Assembly: GCA_030248135.1 (NCBI GenBank)
Contig: JASANC010003363.1
Coordinates: forward strand, 23,247-87,246
Direction: 5' to 3'
DNA length: 64,000 nt
DNA from: Theristus sp. LFF4_11
Lineage: Eukaryota > Nematoda > Chromadorea > Monhysterida > Xyalidae
Shown here piece after piece: positions 21,799 through 33,710 of this stretch (within the stretch, counting starts at the first letter, position 1; each line of letters starts with the position of its first letter). Below the pieces are notes generated by a model that searched no databases, was not told the origin of the DNA, and worked only from the letters and a program-made list of their open reading frames with translations. Position numbers and translations under genes: made by a program.

Positions 21799-22521
21799 AT
21801 GTTGGGAGCGCAAGCACTACGCACAAAAACGAGGGCCGATGCGAAGAGCAACGCAAACAAACGACACAAAATGAGAAAGTCAACGAGTGAACACCAGCGG
21901 AACGCGTCCGTTTCGCCACGACCGCCGACGGACAGAAACAAAATGGAGCCTGAGAAGCAGGACGAGCACACGGCGGCCGCTGACAAAGCAACGGACGACG
22001 TTGCCAATGTGCAGTGTTCACAGCACTTGCTAAACACGCAGCCAACAACGTTTTCCGATTTTGCATCACAGGCTATGAAAACGATGATGGAAAATATTCC
22101 ATTCTTTGAGAAACGATGGAAATTTTTGCTATTCCGACAGCAACAATCAGAAAAATTTTCAACACTATACTACTGGACAGCATCAATGGGAAAATTTTCA
22201 GTTTATGCGGTCCAGAATGGTAAAAAATCCATTCTCTGGTCTGATGAAACGATAGAAAAATTTTCTTATTTTCATGGCCAGTTAATCTTAAAATCGGAAA
22301 GCTTTTTTTCTATTTAAAACTGAAAATATTGAATGCTTGTATAATTTTCCAACACTGTGATCGTTCACATTCAGACAAGTCGCAATGAGCAAGAAGCAGC
22401 ACGTGAGAATCAAAGCCTGGCGAGTCACATGAAAATCATCCAGAACGTGACGACAGCGACCGTGGCGCCCGTGATCGTGCCCGTCAGTCGACATTCAACA
22501 TCCGAACACCAGCCAAATTAG
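21799..22521 (+). CDS. Small charged protein beginning MLGAQALRT (incomplete exon model)
   Basis: The first exon opens at ATG 21799 and stays open to 22317. Its first ~95 codons are polar and low-complexity (Lys, Asn, Thr, Glu). The sequence after about 22075 looks non-coding and intron-like. A second block, 22375-22521 (acceptor CATTCAG), gives 48 in-frame codons ending at TAG (TSRNEQEAARENQSLASH...). The connecting donor is unresolved: GTTTATG near 22200 keeps phase 0 but is weak. The N-terminus MLGAQALRT closely matches MLGAHALHT of the gene at 28133, so the two may be paralogues. Function unknown. Confidence 0.4.
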
Positions 22522-24044
22522 CACTGCATTCTGTTTATTTTCTTACTGATCTTGCGTTTTTGTGTGTGTGAGAGAGAAGCCTCGAGAACACGGGGGGGAG
22601 GGGTCACAGTTCCATGAAAAAACAGTATGCAACATGTAAGCATTTTTTGTTTGTTTAAGCACTTCTTGAGCTTTTAATAGTTTTTTTGGAATTTTTACTT
22701 TTCCAGCTGAATTTACTTTTTAGAGTCCATGTTTCCATGTATCAGACAATTTTTAATCAAAAAACTGTGACGTCCATTTACTGTAAAATACAATCTTTAA
22801 TTCTTTAAAGTTAGGTATTCAGTTTCAGTTTGGTGTTCTTCAGACAAAGCAGGTGCGATGCTCCACATAATACATTTTGTACAGTGATTGAAAAGAAATG
22901 ATGATTTCCTTCATTGTTCTGTGATTTTTTGATTGTTTTAACATTGAGAAAACGTTTGCTCTGGCAGTTTTGCAAACGTTTCCACTAAAATTGCAAAATA
23001 TCAAACTTTCCAAAACAAGTTCCACTCTACTGAGCCAACGTTACAACTAATTCCACTGCTATTTTTTTCAATATCTTCCAACACGTGAACTTAATTTTAG
23101 TTGTTAAAATGAGTAAAGGATGAAACAATTCCAGTGACAACGAGAATTTTTGAGTTTACTACGAGTTGTATTCTGGTGGTGGAATAATGACATTTTCTCA
23201 GAGTCGTTTTTGTGGCAACTTCAGTAAAAGTTGAGTGGAAATCTTTTATCAGTGCGATGATATGATTTATATTTGTTTGTTACAATCCTTTTTCAATTTT
23301 TCAGCAGGTTGCTTTACGGATTGAAAATCTAGAAGTCTGTCCAATAAAATATCATGTTACTCATACATTTGCTGTTCAATAAAAAAGCACATCGACAAGC
23401 AAAAACCGCTTTCACGAGAATGAATCCTGCGACAATAAATAAGTAAACAGATCCATGTGAAAACAGTAAACACGAACCGCTTTCAACATCTCATGCAAAA
23501 ACAAAAAAAAATCGGAAATTGATGCTACTGTGGGAGGAAAACTTTCTCAAAACTAAACAAGACTGAGAAAGCACGCAAATTTTAGTTACAGTGTGTTTTG
23601 TGTTATTTCTTATCTTTTTTCGTCTCGTCTTTCCGGTTTGTATAACATTTTTTGATTGGCATGAACATTTTATCACATATAACTTCAAAATATAGTTGCT
23701 TTGTTTCACATGAGTGGACGCAATGCGCAACGCTGACAGCGAACGAGCCCCATCGAGCTCGATCGAGCTCCACTGCAGCCCTGTGCGTTTGAGAGGCTGG
23801 TCCAGTCGCACGCGCTTTTTTTAATCTTTTCTTGCGAGAGTTGTGGAGCTCCACGGCTCTCGCAACCTTTGCATGTGTACACCTAAACCCCGCCCCTCTA
23901 CACTCTGTAGTTTTGTGTGAAGTCAGCTCAGTTTCACCTATCTATGCGCGCATTGAGTCTCGGGACCAAAATGAAAGATAATAAACGTGTTTCAGCGAAG
24001 AAAACAAAAATGTCGGTGTTGAAACTGTATACCGTATTACCTCT
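22522..24044. other. Gene-free AT-rich spacer
   Basis: No frame with coding character or splice-linked exons was found; a short palindrome GAGCTCGATCGAGCTC is present near 23755. Confidence 0.4.
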
Positions 24045-24250
24045 AATAAATGGGGGGGTTTGGGGGGGGGGGGTGGGGGTTGTGGGGGGGGGTTGGGGGG
24101 GTGGTTGGGGGAAGGAGGTGGGGGAGAAACTGGTTTTGTTGTGGCGGGGGGGGTGGGGTGGGGGGTGTGGGTGGGGTGGGGGGTTTTTTGGGGGGGGGGG
24201 GTTGGGGGGGGGGGGGGGGGGGGGGGGTTTTTGGGGGGGGGGGGGGGTAA
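24045..24250 (+). repeat. Poly-G/T low-complexity tract
   Basis: About 200 bp of G-runs (5 to more than 15 G) separated by T or GT. All frames here code only Gly/Trp/Val, or Pro on the other strand, and are artefacts. The G strand has strong G-quadruplex potential. Confidence 0.9.
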
Positions 24251-27200
24251 TTATAACACAAAGATGCATTTCGGAGCAGCGCAAATTCAATAACAAAAAT
24301 AAAACACGCTGTGTGCTTTCACACTCATTATTTTTTTCGTTCGAGACGTTTTTTCAGGTGATGTTTTCCACACCCACGCAAAAAGACGCACTCGTACAGT
24401 GACTGTGCTGTGAACTTTTGGAATGCCTCAGCTTTTGGTTTTATGATTTCAAAAAATACATGAATGTCCATGTGCATACACTGTACATCTTTTTTGGCTT
24501 CCAGAGAATTTTTTAAAAAGCTTGCAGCTCATTCACATCGCTGTCCCCGACACGGACAGCGCGTCATTGTTTTTTTGCGCGATTTCTTTTCATGCAATGC
24601 AGTAAACTGAAAAAAGAGCAAGAAGAAAAAAACAGGAGAGACTTCCTTGTGGATTGATTTCCGGTCTGAAGATGTTTTTCGCAGTGATCGTGCAAATCGC
24701 AAGTGCCAGCGCACATTGTACGCTTATCAAATTTTGTTTACGCCTTTATTTCATTTTACATCCGTGCGCGCAACGTTTCTTTATTTATTCGCTTGTGATC
24801 TGAGGTCTTCATTTTCATCATGCTGACGCTTTTATTCTACTTTTGTTTGTTTTGTGGCGGAAAAGCCAGTCTGTTATTCAAGCAAAAAAGGTGTGAACTT
24901 CAGACACTATGACAACAAAAATGCTTTCATGGAACAGTTCACTGCGTATTTACTGGTGTTCAAAATGCCAAACACTTGAATCATCATAGTTGTTTTGAAA
25001 TTTTTGTGAGCAGCGTTTGGCGCCAAAGGACCCTTGAAAGTGTCTGATGTTGAGAATGAGCGCAGATAAACCAGCGATTTACGGTGAGGGCGTGGTTGTC
25101 ACGTGCATGACTGGCATAAGCAGCGAGCGTGCAATCCCTTCATACTTTCGCACGTAATTTTATTATTCAGAGAGCATAGTGCCGTAAGCACATTGCTACT
25201 GTGTCCCGTGCATCATCAACAGCATCATATACCCAGCGCTAGCCAATAAAATGGCAGACACACGCATGCAACACACATCTGTTGTCGCCCGCTGCCACAT
25301 GCCGTCAGTGGGTTTTGCCGTGTTCTTCCGATGGAAACTGCGAGCAATGTGCGAAAATATCATCGCGTTTATGCTTCTGCTCTGAGCTGAGTTAAATGCG
25401 TGCGCCATTCAGTTCGGCAGTGGCAGTGCATCACCCATGCCCGTTGCCCTTCTTTGAAAACTGACATGCGCTTCAACATCAACAGTTATCATTTCTTTAT
25501 TGAGTTTCCCCATTACGTTTAGGCAATAATGTGTGCATGGAGAGCAATATCAACAGTTCCGTTTGGCACAAGAGCTCCGTTCTTTTGGCCGCTGAAAACA
25601 CAAACCGGAACTGTACATGCATAGTATACTGCTGTAAGAAACAAATGTGATTGGCAATTGCGTATGGAGCTGCCAGCTGACATAAACATGCTCATTTGCG
25701 CAGAAACGCACGAACACGAGAATGCAACTTGCAAAACTGCAGCCACTTTCAGTTGAACAAACTCGACTCGATACAGCTACAGCACACACACAAGCCTGCC
25801 ATGTGCCACGCCGCGAACCTGACCCACTCAGCCCATTTGCTGCTGAAATTGCCCAATACTTTTCATTTCGGTGTTTCGTTACTGTGTGTTTTTTGTCTTA
25901 TGCAGATTGAGTTACGACAACCAGCTGCATCGTTTCACAAGTTACTCTCCATCCGAACAAGCGTTCATTCCTCCATTGGTTCCAGAACTGTCGGTGTGTG
26001 TCGTGTGCATTCGTATTATTCAAGTTAAAATATTAGGCTGATGTTATAAAAACAGATTTTTATTTAGACTCTCAGACACATGAAATTTGGTTTCCTCAGC
26101 CTGTCAACAAATTTGTCGACCTTCAATCAACTGTGAAGGCAAAATAACTTTCTGTCCATTTGATTTCAACGAAAATCAATTTCTCGCAGCTACTTTATTG
26201 CATTTAACGACGGGCGACAATTATTCAAAAGACAAAATTAATTGAAAGCTATTGAGCTGCATTGTCCCCGTGCATGATTCAATCAATCATTTTGCCTGTC
26301 CCACACTATACGATGCATTTTTGTTCATGCTTCATCAAAATTATGGTGCCGTGTGCAAATTTTCAAAATGATGCAATTCGGAAGGACTTTTTGAAAAATA
26401 GAACATTGATTATGCAGAGTGCTTCCGTGCATGTCATCGGCAACTGGGCACACGCAGTAGTACGTAATGCAAGTTTTTTTGTTGTGTCACATTAACTCTG
26501 TGAAATTAAGGCTATGTCGGTTGTTGCCAACCAAATGCAGCCATCATCTCGAGTAGCATTTTCAAACCAAGTTTTCACACAAACTGCTTTGAACTTTGGA
26601 GCAAACAAATTGCTTTGTGTTGCGTTTGTCAGATGCAGTTTAGTTCATAGGCGGCGTTTGCACGTTTTTCTCGTGGTTCCGAGCACTGGCCGTTTCTCAA
26701 AAAGACACGAGTCGTTTTGTAACGACTATAAAAACTCAAGTTTTTTCTCTCTGTGGTGACAAGTTTTTGCGAGAACGAAAACACACCAATTTTATTGCCG
26801 CACCGCAAAAAGTTGGCAGATAAAATGCGAAGTCATTACATTCGTTGTTGCTGGTTTATTGCTCGTTTCGTAAACTTTTCGTTCCTTGAAATCAGCTGAG
26901 AAATCTTAGTTCACAGACTATCCAAACTGTTTTTTGAAACTACTTCAAATAGCGATACTTCATGTCTTTGAGCTCATAAAATCTGGTGATTCAAAAGAAG
27001 ACGACAATGCCAAATTTCAGAATTTAGAACCAAAAGCACATCATTGAACATTGTGAAAACCGTGTGTTCTTGAATTGCGAACTAGTCCAAAAAATCAGCC
27101 TTTTAGGATTCACCGGTTTTCTGTGGTTCTTCAACTTATGTATCGAGCTTGTTTCTTTTCAGCGCTTCCGACAAAATGCTACTTTTTATTTTCCAGCAAG

Positions 27201-28132
27201 AAATAATAACCAAAGGGGAAAACCGTGAATGCAGTTTTTCTGAAAGCAATCAAAGTGTTTATTTCCATTCGTTAGGTCGGGGTCCGGTGATCATTCAGTG
27301 ACGAAACGCGAGACAAACCAGCAGTAAATTGGCGGCAGCAACGTGGAGACAAAACACACACGTGAATTTTATTTCCGAATGCCTATAATTCATAAGCAGC
27401 ACAGTGCTCGGCGCACTGAACGCACCGCACTCTGCCACGTGTATCGCGCCAATTCGATTATTTGCGTTTCTCTTTTACTGCATTTCGGATATCCGGGGGC
27501 GGCTTGCTTTTTCACAGCAAACTCACGGGTGCAAATGAGCAGCAATGCATGACTGAATAGGTGGCCAAGGTGCTATATGCACTCGTTCCAGTCGAACCCA
27601 CTCTTTTTTACTTTTGTTAAGTTTTTTGCTTCTCGAGTTTGTCCACGTTTTTTTGTCATACTCCGATTCTGCGATTGCCGTTATAGAAAAGACGGCTGAA
27701 CAAAAACGCCTTGCAATATTTTCCATGGTGCTGTTAGCACCTCAAGGAATGACCGCGAGAACAGTGCATTGTTGACAAAAACAACTGTAGTGGTTTAAAA
27801 ATGACGGGAAACAATTAACCGTCAACCAGCACTTACTGTCTGTCGCTTTCCGCCGCTCGTTAAATTGTCGTTAGATGTGGTGTCCCGAGGCCCGAAGCAT
27901 GTGCGTCAAGAAGTTTTTTTCGTGTGAGCTTTTCATCTCAGATCGCTGCAGACTGATGGATGTTTCTATTTTCTGCATGTTTCTCAGTTTCACATGCTGT
28001 GCTGAAACAACTTTTCTTTTGCATATTTTGGAATTTGTGCTAAATTAAGGACACAATAAGATGCAATTTCAGTCCATCATTGTAAAACTGACGTCATTTA
28101 TCAAAATATCTATACCATAAAAATCTGTCAAA
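24251..28132. other. Gene-poor region with two weak minus-strand terminal-exon candidates
   Basis: Minus-strand frames ending at 25519 (…GALVPNGTVDIALHAHIIA) and at 25196 (…AILLASAGYMMLLMMHGTQ) are each followed within about 40 nt by AATAAA. They could be the last exons of small genes, but upstream exons could not be traced. Elsewhere I see no gene, MITE or RNA signature. Confidence 0.25.
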
Positions 28133-28865
28133 ATGCTTGGTGCGCACGCGCTGCACACCATACGAGAGGCCGAGAAGCGAGAGCGTCGTGAAAAGAAAAT
28201 GCTGCAACGTCAACGCGAGGAGCAGAAACGAGAACGGTTAGAGCAGAAACAGCAACACCAACAGTCACAAGAGCACCGCATTAATGACAATGGTCTGTTG
28301 GCGCCAGCAATGCCAGCATTGCAACGCAAACGCTCACGGAGTTGTGGCGGCGACGATCGAATACTGCTGACCGAACTGCAAGCAGTCCTACAGCGTAGCG
28401 CTCTCTATCCACCACCGCCGTTGCCGACGAGCAGGTAAAACGGGGGCACCACTCCACGCACACATGATCAGAGACATGCGCCAAAAAGTGGACCACTGGT
28501 TTTCGGAAGCGAACTTTGGAAGCATTAAAGAAGTTGTTTTCTGTGCGTATTTGTTTTAAAACTCGTACAACCTCTGATCGTTCAGGTGTCCGGGTGATTC
28601 TGACGAAGATTGTGAGGACACGCGGAGCAGAATCACTGAAGAGCCCCGTGGTCGCCAGGGCAGCTGCGGCCAATTGACGGATGAACAAGAGCACGCTCGT
28701 GCAGCGAGTCAACCTCCGAGCGACAAACGCCACAGCACTGACGACGCTGAGCACTGCGCCGCCGCTGATGAACGTCTTCGATTTGCGTTGCCCTCAATTC
28801 GCAACTGGTTCCATCAACAGCCAATGTTGAGTCGCTCCACCGACCGACTCACCACTCAAAAATAG
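28133..28865 (+). CDS. Charged, disordered protein of unknown function, 193 aa
   Basis: Two exons, 28133-28434 and 28586-28865, join in phase 2 across a 151-bp intron (donor CAG|GTAAAA, acceptor GTTCAG) to give 193 aa. The N-terminus MLGAHALHT is followed by a highly charged helix (EAEKRERREKKMLQRQREEQ) and Gln-rich stretches. Then come a basic RKRSRS patch, a Pro-rich segment, an acidic segment (GDSDEDCEDT) and a C-terminal FALPSIRNWFHQQP motif. No signal peptide or membrane span. The start matches that of the gene at 21799. I recognise no family; good splice phase and codon composition support a real gene. Confidence 0.6.
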
Positions 28866-29500
28866 TAACGATTGACATTATATTTTACTGTTTCCAACGT
28901 TTTCTTTTTTTCGAACGGTTTTTCGAAAAATGTTTTAAAAAGAAGCTATCGGTATTTTTGTGAGTCGTGCATATCAAATCAACCAAGTTGTAGGATGGTT
29001 CTCTGCATTTCGGCCTGGCCAACATTATATACAGAAGAGGGGGGCCTCATCAGTAATGTGCTCCTATTGAACCACTTGAGTAAAAAATTTGTGCAATATT
29101 TTATTCGCAGAAAATACAACAGTTTTTAATAATGACATCTTTTTACAGCTGAACTAAAAATTCTGTTAAAAACCTCTGATTTGTTGAAGCGAGACACGTG
29201 CTGTCGGTCTGGTCTCGGCCAAATCCGTTGTTTGCTGCGGATCATTGTCAGTTCAATTGTATCTTTTTTCGATTCACGAATTCTGATGTGGTCTGCTGAT
29301 AATATTTTTTTTGTTTTAAAACTAACTCTGTGTTTCTCTTTGATACTGTGTATGACATAGTATTTTTTAACTCGGAGTATTTGTCATTATACGCTGATTG
29401 GTCGATGCACCCGATTCCTAGTTTTTTTTGAAAAGTAAAATTTATCCACGGAAAAGTGCTTTTTCGTGCTCAAAAACTCGACTTTTTATTGCAAACAAAC
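28866..29500. other. Gene-free spacer
   Basis: T-rich sequence downstream of the 193-aa gene; no supported features. Confidence 0.4.
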
Positions 29501-29765
29501 ACCGTAAAGTCTTGCATATAAGGTTCCTCCCACTTATAAGACCCCCACCCAAAAGTGGGCGGAGTGTCACACGGCGGGAAACCAAAAAATTTCAAAATTT
29601 TGACTTGGTCAAAATCCTACCCCGTTTATAAGGCCCGGAATTCCCAATGTTCGCTTTATAAGACCTCCTCCCACTTATAAGGTTGTCACACGAAATTCCA
29701 CTTTTTTTCAGAAATTTTTGATTTTCAAATTTATATAAGGAGACCTTATGTGCAAGACTTTACGG
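29501..29765. mobile_element. MITE with ACCGTAAAGTCTTGCAYATAAGG ends
   Basis: The left end ACCGTAAAGTCTTGCATATA and right end inverse (CAAGACTTTACGGT) form a 23-nt terminal inverted repeat. Internal CTCCCACTTATAAGACC and CCACTTATAAGGTTG repeat the AYATAAGG word. The GTCTTGCAYATAAG core also occurs at the ends of the 5058-6927 foldback element. Confidence 0.8.
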
Positions 29766-30451
29766 TACGTCCAAATACATAGATTTTTATTTTGAATCAA
29801 AAACTTCAAAATAGTGTCAAATTGTGCTAAATTTGAAACGTGGAAAAATATGAATTCAAATTATTCAGTACAAAAATGTTGCAGTTGAAAACTGCTCATT
29901 TTCGAAAAAATCAATGAAACAATTTTTGGAACCCTGTTTCCAAAAAAGATAAGAACACGGAGCGTGAGGAGGGCAGGTGCATCGACCAATCAGCGAACTG
30001 TTGTATATAATTTCAGGATAGCTATTTGAAAACTGCTGTTGAAAGCAATATGAATTGTAGAAAAATGGGCGACGTTTTATAATGCTTCTATGAAGTTCAA
30101 AACATGTCTTTTGGTTGATCAAATCAAAATCAAATCAAAGTTTATTTGTAAGCCTCACCGCCGGTTCACATCGACACATTCACAAAACTTCCATTATGCA
30201 AAACAAACACAATCGATAATGATCCTGATTACCTGATCGATCACCATCCAAACACCCAATTTCTGGGGTGAAAATTGTTGCAAAAATTTTGTATAGCAGA
30301 TCAGGTGATAGAATTAACAAGAACGTGGAAGTGATGCGGCAAGTTATTTTTGGTTAAAGAACCGTTCAGCTGAAAAATGTGCAATGAAACAATGATCACT
30401 CGGTTAATAAAAAATTGTTATTCCGCCTATATGAGCATATGGGTTTGATAT

Positions 30452-30706
30452 GTATAACCTATTTCTTTAAACGTGTCCCACTAAATGACGTCATGTGCCG
30501 CCAAACATGCGCTTGCCGTTCACAGCAAACTAGATTTTCCGTTTAGCCGATTTCTTCCCGTAAACAAATGGTGAATGTCGAATCAGTCACACCAAACTGA
30601 CATTTTAGTGCCTGTACTTTGACAAACGGGCCTTTTAGTACGGACGTCAAATGACGTCAAATGACGTCATTTTAGTACGGACACGTTTGAATAAATCTAC
30701 AATAAC
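30452..30706 (-). mobile_element. CRE-bearing MITE, copy 1
   Basis: Inverse of the copies at 36735-36984, 37180-37392 and 39264-39516. Ends share AAACGTGTCCG/CACT followed by AAATGACGTCA. This copy has a triplicated ATGACGTCA word (about 30647-30670). Confidence 0.85.
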
Positions 30707-30774
30707 AGGATCGCGCATAAAATCACCACAAAAATGAAAATAATAACATCTTGGTACAAATCTTATCTATTATA

Positions 30775-30890
30775 GTTCTGTGAACCCAAGCCCGAGTAAG
30801 ATCGCTGATGTCCCCAAGACAGAGCAGGGCTCAGAGGCTGTCTCCCTCACGTGGCGAGGGTATTGGTTCCACGGGATGGTGAGCCGTCCG
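30775..30890 (+). repeat. 5S-rRNA-like short repeat, copy 1
   Basis: TGAACCCAAGCCCGAG, then AAGACAGAGCAGGGCTCAG, then GGGATGGTGAGCCGTCC follow the order and spacing style of 5S rRNA's TGAAC..., internal promoter box A (AAGCTAAGCAGGGTCGGG) and box C (GGATGGGAGACCG), but are too diverged to be a functional gene. A second copy is at 38990-39115. Confidence 0.35.
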
Positions 30891-31098
30891 TTGTCGTGTT
30901 TTACTGTTGAAAATGCAATTTTCTCTCTAGAAATAGACAAATTTTTAATAAAACACAATTTTCGCTCTTACAGTTCTCCGGATCGTCCTGAAAATAGTCT
31001 AGCTGAACTCAGCTCGACGAGACGCTTCGAACGAACCTAACTTGTATTAAAAATAAAAAAATTAATTAAAAAAATCCGGATTTTCTTTTTTTCTAACA
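30891..31098 (-). repeat. Fragment of the GGGTTAGGGG repeat
   Basis: Carries the conserved end block (GTTTTACTGTTGAAAATGCA, CTCGACGAGACGCTTCGAAC, AACCTAACTTGTA) directly abutting the 5S-like repeat. Confidence 0.8.
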
Positions 31099-31129
31099 CT
31101 AGCTGGCGGCTGCTGCAGCCATAGTTGTT

Positions 31130-32040
31130 CTAGGCAGGGGTCGAGATGGGGGGGGTGGGGCGGCCCCCCCCACCCCCCCAACCAAGTCGACACCCCCCCC
31201 ACCCGGGCAAACCCCCCCCCCCAAATTTTGGTCAAAATACCCCCCCCTCTCGAATTTGGGGGGGCCAGACCCCCCCCCCCTCCCAGATTTCGACCTTCCA
31301 AACCCCCCCCCCACCAAATCCTGACCGTCTGACCACCTCCCCCCTTTGATTTTGACTTTCGATGGAGACATTTTCTCTTGTATATCTCTATATTTCTCTC
31401 ATTTGTAGGTATCTATATTATATGCATGTTTGTATCTCAATATATATTGTATGTTTTTTTGTATACGTACCACTTTGTTATACATTTACCACTTTGTACG
31501 TCAATTTTTTCAATACTGTACTTCAATATCAAGTCTCACCCGTGCAGCGTGTCTCGTTCGTGTAGCTTTCAGATGTCCCGACCCGAACGAAAATCAAAGC
31601 AAAATGTATGACTAGAGACTAGAGAGAGGCCTTGACTGGATGCTGTGGTTTCTAGCACTTTTATTCAACAACTTTTGGTCCGACCCCCCCCCCCCCCCTA
31701 GAATTTTCGGTCTCTCTCGGGAACCCCCCCCCCCCCCCCCAACCAAATCGACCCCTACTAGCCATTTTTTGCCCAGACAATGTCATCGTCAAGAAAAAAA
31801 TTTTTGGCCGGCCCCCCCCCCCCTAGAATTTTTGGTATCGCTCGGACCCCCCCCCCCCTAGAATTTTCGGTCTCGCTCGGGAGCCCCCCCAACCAAGTCG
31901 ACCCCCCCCACCCGGGACGACCCCCGCCCCAAATTTGGGCGGACCCCCCCTCGGATTCGCCAAAAATCGGGCTCGACCCTGGTTCTAGGGGGCCCGGGGG
32001 GGCCGGCCCCCCAAAAAATTTTTGATCCATCTCTATCAGA
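31130..32040. repeat. Poly-C/G compound repeat with CCAACCAAGTCGAC units
   Basis: Recurrent units of C-runs plus CCAACCAAGTCGACCCC, CACCCGGG and CTAGAATTTTCGGTCTCGCTCGG. The CCAACCAAGTCGAC words occur at about 31176 and 31891, and a G-rich mirror is at 31990. Split by an AT-rich island at 31360-31660. All open frames within are Pro/Gly artefacts. Confidence 0.75.
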
Positions 32041-32289
32041 TGCTATTATCTATCTTGACAAATCACCAGCTATCTATGAAAATTTCTTCGAAGTATAAAT
32101 GAGTATTTTGACCATAGCGAAAATGGACCATTTTGGGTGAGGGTTTTGAAAATTTGCGCTAATTTTAGGTAAAATAGGGGTTTATACTTGATTTTTAGTG
32201 TATTTTTAGCCTTCTTGCGGTTTTATAGAGGGGGGTAGCATCTATCTATCAAAATCAAATTTCAAAATTTTGACCGCCCCCCCCCAAAG

Positions 32290-32880
32290 TCACATGGCCC
32301 CCCCCCCCAGTAGCGAAAGCGGGACCTCGGGTGTGGGGGGGGTGTTTGCCTAATTTTAGAGGGGGGGGGGGGTCAGGTGCCTTCTCGGTGAGGGGGGGTG
32401 CACGGGCAGCAAATTTTCCTGAGGGGGGTGCACTGGCAGAAAAATTTCGTGAGGGGGGGGTGCACGGGATCGCACGGGTAATACCAAATTTTTGCCTTAG
32501 AAAAACACAGAAATTCTTGTAAAATACAGAATATTTTGTGCAAACAAGCTGCTTGTTTGGTCAGAAACAACAAAATCTATGCAGGGACAGACACAAACGT
32601 CAAGAAAAATGCAAAAATTACGGTATTTTTGGAAAAAATTGAGATGAGATTGACCACCGTGAGGGGGGGGGGGGGTGCGATCCCGTGTTTTCTCGCGGAG
32701 GGGGGTGGGGGGGGGAGTCTAATTACCCTTGTCGGGGGAATGGGGGGGGTGGGGGGACACGGGTATCTGCCCGGGCCCGGGCGGGTTTTTCGGCTGAGGG
32801 GGGGGGGGTGGACCGTGGACCCCCCACCCCCCCCCCCGCACTTTCGCTACTGGGCCCCCCCCCGCCCCGCGGCCCCCCCC
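32290..32880. repeat. G-rich dispersed repeat, inverse of the 7545-8190 copy
   Basis: CAGTAGCGAAAGCGGGACC, then GGGGTGCACGGGCAGCAAA and GGGGTGCGATCCCGTGTTTT are the inverse of words at 7690-8190. Frames here are Gly-rich artefacts. Confidence 0.75.
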
Positions 32881-32904
32881 CCAAAATTTTCCAGCTATCT
32901 ATCT

Positions 32905-33640
32905 AGGGTTAGGGGCTTTAAAAAATTTCTTAAAAAAAATTTGAAAAATTTTTCTTCTACTTTGCTCTGAAAATTCGATTTATGGCGTAATTTTTTGAAA
33001 GTTCAAACCAAATTTTCTTCCCAACTTCTTTGTGAGCGGAGATGTTGGTTAATACCACATCACACGACCGTTTTTCAGATACCCGATAACATGGCCACAT
33101 GTTAAAACTTGCGTGCTGAGCTAAACTAACGTGTTAAACTTGCGTCTGTCAGTTGCCCGCAACGTGATCGCGAAATCATGGTACGTGTTTTCGATACGAT
33201 GATTTGAAGAGTGGGCTCTCGCCATGTGGCAGATAGCATAGCTGGTTGAACCTGAAAGTAAGTGTCTTGGGGGGGGGGGGGCGACCGGGTCGACAGGGGT
33301 TGCCGACTTAGCTACAGCAAACAGGAATTTTTGAACACAGTCAAATTTTGGTAATTTTCTAAAGAGGAACAACTAAGAACGGTTCAATATTCAAGTACAC
33401 GTCGAAAATTGTCCTGTTTTACTGTTGAAAATGCAACTTTCCCTCTGTGAAATGGACATAATTTCAATAAAACACGATTTTCGCTCTTATAGTTTTTCGG
33501 ATCGTTCTGAAAATAGTCTAGATGAACTCAGCTCGGGCTCGACGAGACGCTTCGAACAAACCTAACTTGTAAAAAAAATTTTTTTTTTAAATTTTTTTTT
33601 TAATTTAAAAAAAAATCCGGATTTTTTTTTCCCCTAATCC
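32905..33640 (-). repeat. GGGTTAGGGG repeat, copy C (internally deleted)
   Basis: Same ends as copy A in inverse orientation, but it jumps from CCCAACTTCTTTGTGA to GCGGAGATGTTGGTTAATAC, lacking about 250 bp present in copies A and B. Confidence 0.85.
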
Positions 33641-33710
33641 TGTATCTATCTATCTGGAAAATTTGCTCCAGCTATCTATATCGCCCCCCCCCAACCCCTC
33701 GGCTCTGGAA

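Noticed and set aside
23917..24402. 161-codon Gly/Trp-rich frame and its Pro-rich complement
   Set aside because: Caused entirely by the poly-G tract.
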